Assembly (NCBI GenBank): GCA_000733415.1
Contig: KL662191.1
Location: 5,801,040-5,819,493 of the forward strand
Length of the DNA stretch: 18,454 nucleotides
Origin: [Leptolyngbya] sp. JSC-1
GTDB taxonomy: Bacteria > Cyanobacteriota > Cyanobacteriia > Elainellales > Elainellaceae
Direction of reading: 5' to 3'
The notes beneath the pieces were generated by a model. The model did not search any database, had not been told where the DNA came from, and saw only the letters and a list, made by a program, of their open reading frames with translations. Positions 7,024-14,418 of the stretch are shown piece after piece (position 1 is the stretch's first letter; each line of letters opens with the position of its first letter). A program made the translations under genes and the position numbers.

Positions 7024-8553
7024 ATGTTTCAGGCGACTCGTCGGCGATTGGCGCTTTGGTATACCGGGGTCACTGCTGTACTGCTGTTGCTTTTTGCCAC
7101 CGGATTTTATCTATATGTCCGCAGTACCCTGGTCGAGCGCATCGACGATACCCTGAACCATGTGGTGGAAGTTGTACAGCGCTCGCTTGTAGTTGAGCCA
7201 GTAGTTGAGCCAGTAGAACTACGCTCCCAGTCCGGTGGTCAGCCTAGTGGTCAGCCTAGTGGACAGTCTAGTGGACAGTTTGATGGTCAGTCTGGCAGGC
7301 AGTTTGCTTGGCGGGTGAACCTAGATGCCAGCTTTCCTAGCAATGCTGCCGCCGTCGAAGATGACCACATTGACCTGGAATGGTTCAATGCTGCTGGAAA
7401 TCTGCTCTGGTCTACCTTTTCTGCCCCGCTCAATATTCCGCTGCACCCCAACAGCGATGGGGAAACGGTCTATGGTCGCTTCACCCCCACGGGAGATGAA
7501 CCAGATCCATTACTGCTTCCCTATCCATCGACCTTTGCCCTACGACAGGTGACTCAACAGGTGCAAATTGGCGACCAAGTGTTGGGCTATTTGCGGGTCA
7601 GCCATCCCTGGTTTGAAGTCACTAAACCCAGCCGTCAATTAATCCGTGACCTAAGTTTGGGTGTGCTGTTGGTGATTGGGGCAGTGGCGGCGATTGGTTG
7701 GTTGCTCTCGGGCTTGGCGATTGCGCCGGTGCGAGACTCCTATCAGCGATTGAAACAATTCACCGCCGATGCCTCCCATGAACTGCGTAACCCGATAGCC
7801 GTGATTCAAACCAATGTGCAGGTGGCGCTGGCTGACCCGGATCCGTCACTGCAACAGGATCAACTGCGGGTTGTAGAGCGATTGACTCGCCGGTTGGGTC
7901 GGTTAGTGGATGATCTGCTGTTTCTAGCCCGACAGGACAGCGGCATTACCGGCTTACAGGTCAATGGGATTGCCTTGGATCGGCTGTTGCAAGATGTAGT
8001 AGAAGAGCAGCAAGCCCTAGCAGCGGACAAAGGTGTGACCCTACTATTTCAGCCTGCGGATGCGAGGCTAGATGGTTCTGACAAAGCTCTTGACAAGCTT
8101 CTCCCTTCGCCCTACACCATCGCTGCCGATGCCGATCAGTTAATGCGCCTGTTCACCAACTTAATCAGCAACGGCATTCAGTACACGGCCAGCTCTGGCA
8201 AGGTTATTGTGAGTCTTCAGCGCACCAAATTGGCTGGCGGCTCCTATCTGCAGGTGCAGGTACAAGATACGGGCGTGGGGATTGCAGCAGAGGCATTGCC
8301 CCACATTTTTGATCGGTTCTATCGGGCTGATCCGGCTCGCACTTCTCCGGCTACCCAACATTCTGAACGCCCGGTAGGATCTGGCTTGGGGTTAGCAATT
8401 GCCAAAGTGATTGTGGAGAACCACCACGGCCAGATTCAGGTGGCCAGTACGCTGAACCAAGGAACGACCTTTACGGTGTGGCTGCCTTGCCAGAAAAATG
8501 TTGCTTTAGCACATCCCAACGGGAGCAGTGCCAGTAATCTACATGGGAAATAA
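7024..8553 (+). CDS. Membrane sensor histidine kinase, no adjacent response regulator
   Basis: A 509-residue two-component sensor. A transmembrane helix (about 12-32) leads to an extracytoplasmic domain (33-210), a second helix (211-231) and then, after only a short linker rather than a full HAMP, the kinase core. The H-box FTADASHELRNP carries the phospho-acceptor His252. The N-box is around 376-388, the G1 box DTGVGIA begins at Asp415, the F-box HIFDRFYRADPARTS follows, and G2 GSGLGLAIAK starts at 452. The N-terminus (RRRLALWYTGVTAVLLLLFATGFYLYV when read in pieces) resembles cyanobacterial RppB/NrsS-type sensors; that is recollection only. No regulator gene adjoins it. The sensor domain contains a Gly/Gln/Ser tandem repeat (72-91). 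Only a weak binding site precedes the ATG. The last 28 codons overlap the convergent DUF2358-type gene. Confidence 0.95.
   Translation: MFQATRRRLALWYTGVTAVLLLLFATGFYLYVRSTLVERIDDTLNHVVEVVQRSLVVEPVVEPVELRSQSGGQPSGQPSGQSSGQFDGQSGRQFAWRVNLDASFPSNAAAVEDDHIDLEWFNAAGNLLWSTFSAPLNIPLHPNSDGETVYGRFTPTGDEPDPLLLPYPSTFALRQVTQQVQIGDQVLGYLRVSHPWFEVTKPSRQLIRDLSLGVLLVIGAVAAIGWLLSGLAIAPVRDSYQRLKQFTADASHELRNPIAVIQTNVQVALADPDPSLQQDQLRVVERLTRRLGRLVDDLLFLARQDSGITGLQVNGIALDRLLQDVVEEQQALAADKGVTLLFQPADARLDGSDKALDKLLPSPYTIAADADQLMRLFTNLISNGIQYTASSGKVIVSLQRTKLAGGSYLQVQVQDTGVGIAAEALPHIFDRFYRADPARTSPATQHSERPVGSGLGLAIAKVIVENHHGQIQVASTLNQGTTFTVWLPCQKNVALAHPNGSSASNLHGK
7189..7296 (+). repeat. 12-bp tandem repeats in the kinase sensor domain
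   Basis: GTAGTTGAGCCA is repeated exactly at 7189-7200 and 7201-7212, giving VVEP twice. From 7237 to 7296 there are five 12-base units: GGTCAGCCTAGT twice, then GGACAGTCTAGT, GGACAGTTTGAT and GGTCAGTCTGGC. They encode G-Q-(P/S/F)-(S/D/G) units. Unit length is a multiple of three, so copy-number change alters the protein without a frameshift. Confidence 0.9.
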
Positions 8554-8863
8554 TCTGCTCCTCATGATCGAGCTGTAGCTCGCTCCAACCGGAAATCACG
8601 ATCCGAGGCCGCCAAGGCAATGGCGTTGTCCAACTCAGGGTCCAGTCAGTGCGAATCTGGTTGTCCGTGCGCTGAATCTGGTGCAACTCCAGATTGGGAT
8701 CGAGAAACCAGGTGTTGATGAACTGGATCATCTGCTGATAGCGCCCTCGCCCCCTAAATTCGTTCAGGGGGTCTTTGAAATAGACATCCTCAGCATAGAT
8801 ACGGTAAGTCTGATTTCGCGGAAAATTGCGATAATCTGCTTTCAGAATCTCCAAAATCTCCAT
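8471..8863 (-). CDS. DUF2358-type conserved protein
   Basis: A 130-residue soluble protein resembling the DUF2358 family of cyanobacteria and plastids, which has an NTF2-like look (helical start, then strands). Features are MEILEILKADYRNFP, YAEDVYFKDPLNEFRGRGRYQQM, IQFINTWFLDPNLELH, TDWTLSWTTPLPWRPRIVISG and the end DYWHCSRWDVLKQHF. Function is unknown. It starts with ATG at 8863 with GAGGT 5-6 bases upstream. Its 3' end overlaps the histidine kinase gene, on the other strand, by 83 bases. The family-like motif DYWHCSRWDVLKQHF lies partly inside the overlap, so the reading frame there appears real. Confidence 0.85.
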   Translation of the reverse strand: MEILEILKADYRNFPRNQTYRIYAEDVYFKDPLNEFRGRGRYQQMIQFINTWFLDPNLELHQIQRTDNQIRTDWTLSWTTPLPWRPRIVISGWSELQLDHEEQIISHVDYWHCSRWDVLKQHFSGKAATP

Positions 8864-8977
8864 TGTGACCTCTATTTCTAGCCAACTGCGCCGGTAGTTG
8901 CTGAAATTCGCCTATTCACCCTTGGCGGAATTGCAAACTTTCGTTACATTCGTTTCATGAAGTTCTATAGTATCTCT

Positions 8978-9080
8978 AAGTTGTTGGCACCAAGTCCTTG
9001 GCATCAAGTTGTTGGCATCAAGTTGTTGGGACCAAGTTGTTGGGACCAAGTTGTTGGGACCAAGTTGTTGGGACCAAGTT
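8978..9080. repeat. Seven-copy 14-bp tandem repeat array
   Basis: Seven units of 14 bases run from 8978 to 9075, followed by a partial AAGTT. The last four units are identical AAGTTGTTGGGACC; the first three vary (GGCACC, CCTTGGCATC, GGCATC). Each unit contains TTGGNNCCAA-like symmetry. Fourteen is not a multiple of three and no believable gene crosses the array, so it is noncoding. It lies between the DUF2358-type gene start (8863) and the small gene at 9209, so it is upstream of both. The rest of 8864-9208 holds nothing else I can name. Confidence 0.92.
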
Positions 9081-9208
9081 ACAGAGGTCACTCAGGCCAT
9101 CACTTGAGTCAGCCCTTGGGTCATCACTAGGTCAAAGATTGGGTGAGGTTTTGAATACAACCCGCTCTATGCTCCAGCTCTGTCCCTTTTCGATTTAGGT
9201 TGCCCAGC

Positions 9209-9544
9209 ATGGTTACTCGTTCTAGTTCACAGATTAGCTTGGCTTCTAGCTCGTCGCAATCGCTCACCTCGCCTATGGAACCTACGCCGATCTTTTCGCA
9301 AAAATTGGTGGATCGCTGCCACATCCTGCTGCCCGATACCCCCAAACCCACCAGCGCCATTTACTATGAGGGGCAGTACTATGCCTACGTCAAGTTCTTC
9401 CCGACGGTAGAGACCGCTCGGCAAAAGGCAGCTCTCCTAACTCAGCGAGGCAACTCGGTGCTGCTAACGCGGGTTCCCAAGGGACTAGTGCTATGGGTGT
9501 ATGAGCCAGATGCTCAGCCTGTTTCTGGTTCGGTCTCTAAGTAG
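9209..9544 (+). CDS. Small conserved-looking hypothetical protein
   Basis: A 111-residue soluble protein that I do not recognise by family. After a Ser/Thr/Gln-rich, probably disordered N-terminus (1-30) there is a compact domain: FSQKLVDRCHILLPDTP, then YYEGQYYAYVKFFPTVETAR, a helix QKAALLTQRGN and the strand pair SVLLTRVPKGLVLWVYEP. The alternation of strands and one helix and the protein-like composition argue for a real gene. I chose the ATG at 9209; a TTG at 9200 would add three residues. An AGG at 9197-9199 is a weak binding site. It is followed by 240 bases without a gene. Confidence 0.75.
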   Translation: MVTRSSSQISLASSSSQSLTSPMEPTPIFSQKLVDRCHILLPDTPKPTSAIYYEGQYYAYVKFFPTVETARQKAALLTQRGNSVLLTRVPKGLVLWVYEPDAQPVSGSVSK

Positions 9545-9784
9545 CGTCTTTGAAGTAACGGACTCTAGGTAAACTACCGTCATAAGCTCAGCCTGCGGAG
9601 AGTAGGCAAGGCCAAACACCGCCCGAAATAATTCTTATTTAGTATAGATTCTCGGTTGACTGGATCTGAGGTTTAGTCTGAGAGAAGTGGTTAAGTGACT
9701 CGATCTAGATAGCTCTAGTGCTCCATACCCGTCCATCTAGCTAATTCACCTAGCCAACTGTAACTGTTACCCTCAAAGCTGCTT

Positions 9785-10045
9785 ATGAGCAAGCGTCTGC
9801 CTCAAACCACAGCCTATGTCCGCATCACGCACCAGTCTTGGCAGCAAGGCAAGATCGAAGGAGAAGTGCGTGCCAGCGAGTTTGAGTGGCAGTTTCAGTG
9901 GCGGTTCAGGCGCGGCGAACTGTCGGTTGAACCGTCTTTAGGCCGTGCCTTGATTAAAGAGCCTCTGACTCGCTTTCTCGAAAAGTGCGACTACCAGTTA
10001 GAGCCGGGCGGCGATTATTCTTTTACGATCCGAGCCGACCTCTAG
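9785..10045 (+). CDS. Small cyanobacterial protein, probably DUF3146 family
   Basis: An 86-residue soluble protein beginning MSKRLPQTTAYVRITHQSW. It continues with strands GKIEGEVRASEFEWQFQWRF, a basic turn RRGEL, then GRALIKEPLTRFLEKCDYQLEPGG and a final strand YSFTIRADL. This pattern matches my memory of DUF3146, a family seen only in cyanobacteria; the family name is held with moderate confidence. The function is unknown. The ATG at 9785 has no obvious strong ribosome binding site (AAAGCTGCTT). The gene is monocistronic by context: 240 bases upstream are empty and the next gene is convergent. Confidence 0.75.
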   Translation: MSKRLPQTTAYVRITHQSWQQGKIEGEVRASEFEWQFQWRFRRGELSVEPSLGRALIKEPLTRFLEKCDYQLEPGGDYSFTIRADL

Positions 10046-10125
10046 CTCATCTAGATCAGCTTTAGGTTGCTCTCTCCACCTCGCGGGCTTCAAATCCTAG
10101 CCCGTCACAGCCGAAAACATCCCAC

Positions 10126-10159
10126 CAAAAAGCGCCAGAATTTACCTAATTCCAGCGCC
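10126..10159 (-). terminator. Intrinsic terminator of the secreted-protein gene
   Basis: Read on the minus strand, GGCGCTGGAATT pairs with AATTCTGGCGCT over 12 positions, three of them G-U, with a 5-base loop, and is followed by TTTT. It sits about 50 bases after the stop at 10211. A second small stem, CGGGCT/AGCCCG (about 10084-10104), lies beyond it nearer the convergent gene's end. Confidence 0.8.
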
Positions 10160-10210
10160 TAATTGGTTATTTAAGGAGTAGATTCGATCAAGAGGGCAAC
10201 AGCCGGTAGC

Positions 10211-10747
10211 TTACCAGAGGCCGCGCACGGGTTGAGCTGCACCGGTGTCGTCATCATTGTCATCATCTACAGCAGCCGGAGCGGGTGCGGGTCGGGTCTG
10301 CTGCACCGTGGTTTCTCGACGAATCACCGTTGAGGATGAAGAGCTAGAAGATTCACTAGAACCAGCAGCTCCAGAAGTGACGCTGTCAGACGTTGTGGTT
10401 TCGGAGGCAGGTCTAATCGCTATAACTGAATCATCTCGCACGGTCAATACAATTTCCGAACCCACTTCGAGGCGATTGCGCTGCTGTTCAGCCTGGGAGA
10501 TGGTGTAGGTGCGCGTTTCGCCGCTGGAAAGTCGCATTTCGACCTGATCACCGTTGATGCGCGTAACTTGTCCCTGCACTTCGTTTTCCAACAGTTGCGG
10601 CACGCCTTCCCTAACGGGACGGTTGGACTGGCTAAGCAAATCAGCGGTTGATGGGCTGACCGGACGAGCCATACCAGGAAGTACAGCTGCTAAAGCAGCC
10701 ACAATTATTGCTGCACCCGTTACTACTTGAAGATTTCGAAAAGCCAT
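10211..10747 (-). CDS. Secreted protein with small beta domain and Ser-rich/acidic tail
   Basis: A 178-residue exported protein of unknown function. Residues 1-27 are a signal peptide (hydrophobic VVTGAAIIVAALAAVLPGMA, cleavage likely after GMA). Residues about 52-115 (ENEVQGQVTRINGDQVEMRL, TRTYTISQAEQQ, VGSEIVLTVRDDSVIAIRP) look like a small five-strand barrel or OB-like domain. The remainder is low-complexity: a Ser-rich run (about 125-140), Pro/Ala repeats and an acidic block DDDNDDD near the C-terminus. I chose the ATG at 10747 because GGAG lies 9 bases upstream; a TTG at 10783 would add 12 polar residues before the signal peptide. It has its own terminator downstream and about 1.07 kb without a gene upstream. 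Confidence 0.8.
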   Translation of the reverse strand: MAFRNLQVVTGAAIIVAALAAVLPGMARPVSPSTADLLSQSNRPVREGVPQLLENEVQGQVTRINGDQVEMRLSSGETRTYTISQAEQQRNRLEVGSEIVLTVRDDSVIAIRPASETTTSDSVTSGAAGSSESSSSSSSTVIRRETTVQQTRPAPAPAAVDDDNDDDTGAAQPVRGLW

Positions 10748-11823
10748 TGTTGATTGCTCCTTGCTTTGAATTCGTGCTGTCAAAATTCTCAGAAGTTCGA
10801 AACAGAACTGGTTAAAATCAGGTTCAAATCGCTAGCTTTGAACAACCTTAAACCTCTAGCAATGGGCGGAAAATTTAGAACCGTCTGTTCGTATTTGTCA
10901 CATCAACAAGGTACACCTTTAGAAGCCTTTCAAAACATATATCCAAAGCAGTAAATTGGTGCAAGATTTATAAGGAAACCAAATTATTTGCTCGACAAAC
11001 TTATTTATCCAATTAGGTATCGCGCCATCACAAATTTTCAGCGAACATGGCTAATTTTTATAAGAAAAAGCAGAGTATGCTCTAGGAGTTAGCGCACCAA
11101 ATTTCCAACGAAACGAATTCTCAGAAGCTGTTTGAAACGGATCTCGCCGTCTGGAGCCGCTCCCTTTCCGGGATGCCTACAGGACTATGATCCCGCACCA
11201 GTGAGGGATTTTGAACAGCGACGGTTTGGGAAAGCCTCCCAGAATACGTAGGGGATGTAGGGGATGTAGGGGCTTTGCAAACGGCTTCTCAGCCTATACA
11301 GATTCACTGTAACCTGCTGAACAAATAGAGCTTATTAATAATTTCGGCTAGCAATTAGTTTCTTTAATACTTCAAGCAAGCATCAGCCAATCTCGAACTA
11401 CGATTTGGATTTCAAATAGCTTTAATATGCCTCAGTCTGAGTGTCTGGAGCTAATGGCGCACTGAGAGCATTCTATGTACTAGAGATGTACCCCAAGAAT
11501 GCTTCCTAAAATCGCCCTAACCGCTGTTAATCTCAACTGTTTCAATTCGATATGTGCAGGAAAAACTGGAGCAAATCATCTGAATAAATTGCCCCTCTCA
11601 TTGACGTTTACTGAATGACAGATCGAGCCAATTAAGTCGTTTTTGCTTTTCGTTTAACTTGGTTCGACTCGGCGATTTACTGGCCGATACTGACTGATGC
11701 CGATGCTGACTGATATAGAATCAGCAGCCCTTTTCTATGGACGATTAAAGACGATTAAACAGGAACCCAGCTTGCACTTATGACTGATATGACTGAAAAT
11801 TCCTGCCCAAGGTTCCGCAAAAA
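10748..11823. other. Gene-poor region of about 1.07 kb
   Basis: No credible gene on either strand. It holds a MITE-like inverted-repeat element (11120-11292), a short GGGGATGTA tandem repeat (about 11250-11272) within it, and near 11690-11735 a duplicated GAT(A/G)CTGACTGAT with a weak stem GCTGA/TCAGC. The promoter of the secreted-protein gene must lie near 10750-10900, but no clear -35/-10 pair could be fixed. Base composition is richer in A+T than in the flanking genes. Confidence 0.5.
11120..11292. mobile_element. MITE-like element with 15-bp imperfect terminal inverted repeats
   Basis: CTCAGAAGCTGTTTG at 11120-11134 is complementary to CAAACGGCTTCTCAG at 11278-11292 in 13 of 15 positions. 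The 173-base interior has no gene and includes GGGGATGTA repeats. I see no target-site duplication, so it is either old or only a repeat. It could be a deleted insertion sequence that kept only its ends. Confidence 0.4.
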
Positions 11824-13809
11824 CTACCATTCCAAACGCAGCCCCTGTCGGCGCAGGTGGCTTTGGAGCTGGGGAACCAGTTGCTGTTGGCTAATATCTA
11901 CCGGCAAACGTCCGGGTTGCTGCGCCACAAGCCAGCCTGCTGTTGCTCCGGCTGCTCCGCCAATCACCCATTCGCCATAGTGGACGCGAGTAGAGCCGTT
12001 GACGATGTGGCTAGCCGCAATACTTTTACCACCAATTAGCAAATTGTCCACCCCTTGAGGAATCAACGCTTCCAGCGGAATGTAGATCGGTTTAATCAAA
12101 CTTTCGTCCCGTACTGGCGCACTGCTGGCTTCCCAGGACTCTTGCCAATTGCGGTAGCGGCAACCATGCATGTCAATGCTGTAATGGGTTAGGGCAACAA
12201 CCGTGGGAGTAAAGTCACGGCTACCCCGCATATCACGCCGCAAATCGGCTTCCCGCATCATGAACTCGTGCTGTCCGTAGGCACTACGTCCGATGATTCG
12301 CCGCCCCTCCCGAATGTAGGGCATCATGCTCAGACCAGAATTGGTGGCCATTGGCATGTATTTGCCCGACAGGTAGGCTAGGGGTAACTGCGGACTGGAC
12401 TGGGTTTCCATCAGCCATTCGGCAAACAGCAAGGCATGTTCTTCGGCATGGCGCAATGCACTCAGCGATAATCCACCCATCCAGTTGGCGTGCTGACCAG
12501 AGGCGGTAATTTGCTTTTCGTTCAGCACCAGCGGTGGATTCATTACCGTCCAGTCGTTGCCGCGATTCCAGTTAATCATAGTAATGTCGCCAAAGGCTGG
12601 AGTATCTTCGCGGGGATCGCTAGATTTAGTGCTAACAATGCGACGGTAATTGAAAACACTAGCGCCCTTGAACATCGGGAATCCTTGCAGGTCATAATCC
12701 TGGCGATGCTCAGCGCGGGAGTAGTCTGGCTGGAGTTGTTTTAAGTCGGCCAAGCTGCTGCCCTGGTCATCCAGAATGGCCATCGCAAACGGGTAGGTGA
12801 AAGCCTGCGTACAGTCTGGATTATCTTGTTTGGAGGCAAACGATTCGCTGGTGGTAGTGCGCGCTTCGGAACCGAGTCGGTAGGGAATCCCAGCCCAACC
12901 AATCAACTCGCCGGTATCGGTGGCATCAATCACTAGCATGGATTTGCCCGGCGGCGCTTGCAGGCGAATCGGCACTTTCTCGAACTGATCATCGCTAGAC
13001 CAGGAATACCAACTCGGAAACTCCTGGGAAGGTCGCCCCAGGGGCACATAGTCGGTTTGCCGGGGAATGCGCTGCACGGCATAAACAGCGGTAATCTGCC
13101 GTCCAGTTGGGTCAAATTCGGCTCCCTTAAAGGCCGTAGAAGCCTGCCAACGGCTGTTGGGGGAACGCTGGGCAGACATTTCTAGAAGCTGCTCTGATGC
13201 GGTTGCACCTGCTTCTGGCAAAAAACAGAGCGCACCCACCCAGCAGCTATTCAGGCTACTTACCGATTGCGAACTCTGGATGCCGGTCCAAGCGGGTAGG
13301 GTGACTTTCTGATCTCGAATTAGTTGTTTAAAGTCTTTCCAAGTCTGGCCGAAGTTTTGTGCTGCCTGCATCGCTGCAGATTCATCAATCGCGGACACGC
13401 CTTGGGAGCTGATCTGCCCCCCCAACCAAGGAGCGAGTTCAATTAGACAAGTTTGTGCTCCAGCCTGCATCGCTTGCGAAGCCGCTGAAATGCCGCCCAG
13501 GGTACCTCCGACCACCACTACTTCGCACTGCCAATCTTCCTTGGGTTGGGGTAAAGGCGAAAGCTGGGGTCTGCCGCTCATCCGGTTTACCAGGCTGTCA
13601 ATAGCCTGCATATCTAGCGTCTTTGCACCCTCGCTCAACAGGGTGGCCGACATGGGCGTCACGGCCCCACCCCAGGAGTAGTACTGCAAGGCTCCCAACA
13701 GGCCAGTGGCGCTGACAGGTAAGAGGAGGCTGAGAATGGCTAACTGAATAGACTGACGCTCGGATGAAGGTTGGCTCACAGCAGGAAACTGAATCCAATG
13801 AAAGGACAA
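11824..13809 (-). CDS. Membrane-anchored FAD-dependent oxidoreductase
   Basis: A 661-residue flavoprotein of the FAD_oxidored type (Pfam PF12831-like). A hydrophobic segment at about 21-41 probably anchors it or acts as a signal. The dinucleotide fold is VVVVGGTLGGISAASQAMQ (97-115) followed by CLIELAPWLGGQ, with the GGTLGG variant usual in this group. The middle has MLVIDATDTGELIGWAG, a strong flavin-binding stretch. The C-terminal FAD region reads VDNLLIGGKSIAASHIVNGS and VHYGEWVIGGAAGATAGWLV. The substrate is unknown. The start is uncertain: the TTG at 13809 gives the longest frame, GTG at 13779 is an alternative, and neither has a good ribosome binding site. A 20-bp perfect palindrome lies about 55-75 bases upstream. 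No redox partner is adjacent. Confidence 0.88.
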   Translation of the reverse strand: MSFHWIQFPAVSQPSSERQSIQLAILSLLLPVSATGLLGALQYYSWGGAVTPMSATLLSEGAKTLDMQAIDSLVNRMSGRPQLSPLPQPKEDWQCEVVVVGGTLGGISAASQAMQAGAQTCLIELAPWLGGQISSQGVSAIDESAAMQAAQNFGQTWKDFKQLIRDQKVTLPAWTGIQSSQSVSSLNSCWVGALCFLPEAGATASEQLLEMSAQRSPNSRWQASTAFKGAEFDPTGRQITAVYAVQRIPRQTDYVPLGRPSQEFPSWYSWSSDDQFEKVPIRLQAPPGKSMLVIDATDTGELIGWAGIPYRLGSEARTTTSESFASKQDNPDCTQAFTYPFAMAILDDQGSSLADLKQLQPDYSRAEHRQDYDLQGFPMFKGASVFNYRRIVSTKSSDPREDTPAFGDITMINWNRGNDWTVMNPPLVLNEKQITASGQHANWMGGLSLSALRHAEEHALLFAEWLMETQSSPQLPLAYLSGKYMPMATNSGLSMMPYIREGRRIIGRSAYGQHEFMMREADLRRDMRGSRDFTPTVVALTHYSIDMHGCRYRNWQESWEASSAPVRDESLIKPIYIPLEALIPQGVDNLLIGGKSIAASHIVNGSTRVHYGEWVIGGAAGATAGWLVAQQPGRLPVDISQQQLVPQLQSHLRRQGLRLEW

Positions 13810-13863
13810 GGAATAGCGTCTACCGAACTTGTGTTCGCAGACTCACCGCTATATTTAGGGGCT

Positions 13864-13883
13864 ATTACGATATATATCGTAAT
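13864..13883. promoter_or_regulatory. Perfect 20-bp palindrome upstream of the FAD oxidoreductase
   Basis: The halves ATTACGATAT and ATATCGTAAT are exact reverse complements with no gap. The site is 55 bases before the TTG start. On the minus strand TTCAAA, a 17-base spacer and TATATC make a possible promoter whose -10 falls inside the palindrome, as for a repressor site. A further stem CGAAC-ACAA-GTTCG (13824-13837) lies in the leader. The regulator is not identified. Confidence 0.55.
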
Positions 13884-13965
13884 TTGTGAATTTTGAACGA
13901 AATTTGCGGTGGGCTTATATAAATTTTTACCAGTAAATGAAAATTGGGAGTTTCTGCTATTGGGT

Positions 13966-14049
13966 GGGGAGTGGGGAGTGGGGAGTGGGGAGTGGGGAGT
14001 GGGGAGTGGGGAGTGGGGAGTGGGGAGTGGGGAGTGGGGAGTGGGGAGT
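13966..14049. repeat. (GGGGAGT)12 heptanucleotide array
   Basis: Twelve exact copies of GGGGAGT occupy 84 bases. On the other strand this is (ACTCCCC)n, close to the STRR1-type CCCCA(A/G)T repeats described in cyanobacteria. All three frames are open across it on both strands, which produces false ORFs. It lies between the FAD oxidoreductase promoter and the 66-codon gene. The rest of 13884-14150 has only a 7+7 palindrome, ATTCAGC-TG-GCTGAAT (14109-14124). Confidence 0.97.
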
Positions 14050-14153
14050 CACGCAACTACCAATGACCAGAGCTTGTTGTTGCAAAGCAGTTAACAGCTG
14101 ACCCTGTTATTCAGCTGGCTGAATGGAAATTGCTAAAATTCTGTTTAGATAGA

Positions 14154-14190
14154 AGGAGCAGAGGGAATAGTCCTTTTCTGCTCCTCTTTT
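14154..14190. terminator. Hairpin downstream of the 66-codon gene, terminator-like
   Basis: AGGAGCAGA (14154-14162) and TCTGCTCCT (14177-14185) pair perfectly over 9 bp; a 14-base loop can extend the stem with GGA/TCC. The T run CTTTT follows on the plus strand, whereas the minus-strand exit is CTTCTATCT. It lies 30-65 bases beyond the stop of the minus-strand gene at 14218, so it may act as that gene's imperfect terminator or as a bidirectional one. Confidence 0.5.
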
Positions 14191-14217
14191 GCCTGTTAAC
14201 GGTCTGCTAACGGTCTC

Positions 14218-14418
14218 TTATCGCTCTAGCACGGTCATGAATTTGCCTTTGGCGAAGGGAGCCGGAATGATTGGTGTAAACCGGACTCGGTCGGTGGCGA
14301 TCCGCTTGACGTAGAATTCGTTGATCTGATGCAGCACTTGATCTCGAGTGCCGATAATCCAGATTTGCGATTTCTCGTCATCGAAGATATTCAGCTCTTC
14401 GTTAAACTCGGTAGTCAT
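14218..14418 (-). CDS. Small conserved-looking hypothetical protein (66 aa)
   Basis: A 66-residue soluble protein of unknown function that I cannot assign to a family. It starts MTTEFNEELNIFDDEKSQIW, then IIGTRDQVLHQINEFYVKRIATDRVRFTP, and ends PIIPAPFAKGKFMTVLER, giving a strand-helix-strand look with an acidic N-terminal tail. It starts with ATG at 14418; a GAGG lies 10 bases upstream, inside one arm of a 14-bp inverted repeat. A hairpin follows the stop. The sensible composition and the signals at both ends support a real gene. Confidence 0.75.
   Translation of the reverse strand: MTTEFNEELNIFDDEKSQIWIIGTRDQVLHQINEFYVKRIATDRVRFTPIIPAPFAKGKFMTVLER

Noticed and set aside
8978..9080. CRISPR array
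   Set aside because: The 14-bp units are directly joined with no spacers.
8998..9198. 66-codon plus-strand frame over the 14-bp repeats
   Set aside because: The unit length is not a multiple of three and the product is a repeat artefact without a start signal.
13909..14094. Frame encoding repeated GVGSGEW (and the opposite-strand PTPHSPL repeat)
   Set aside because: It is produced by the 7-bp array, which is open in every frame; it is not a gene.
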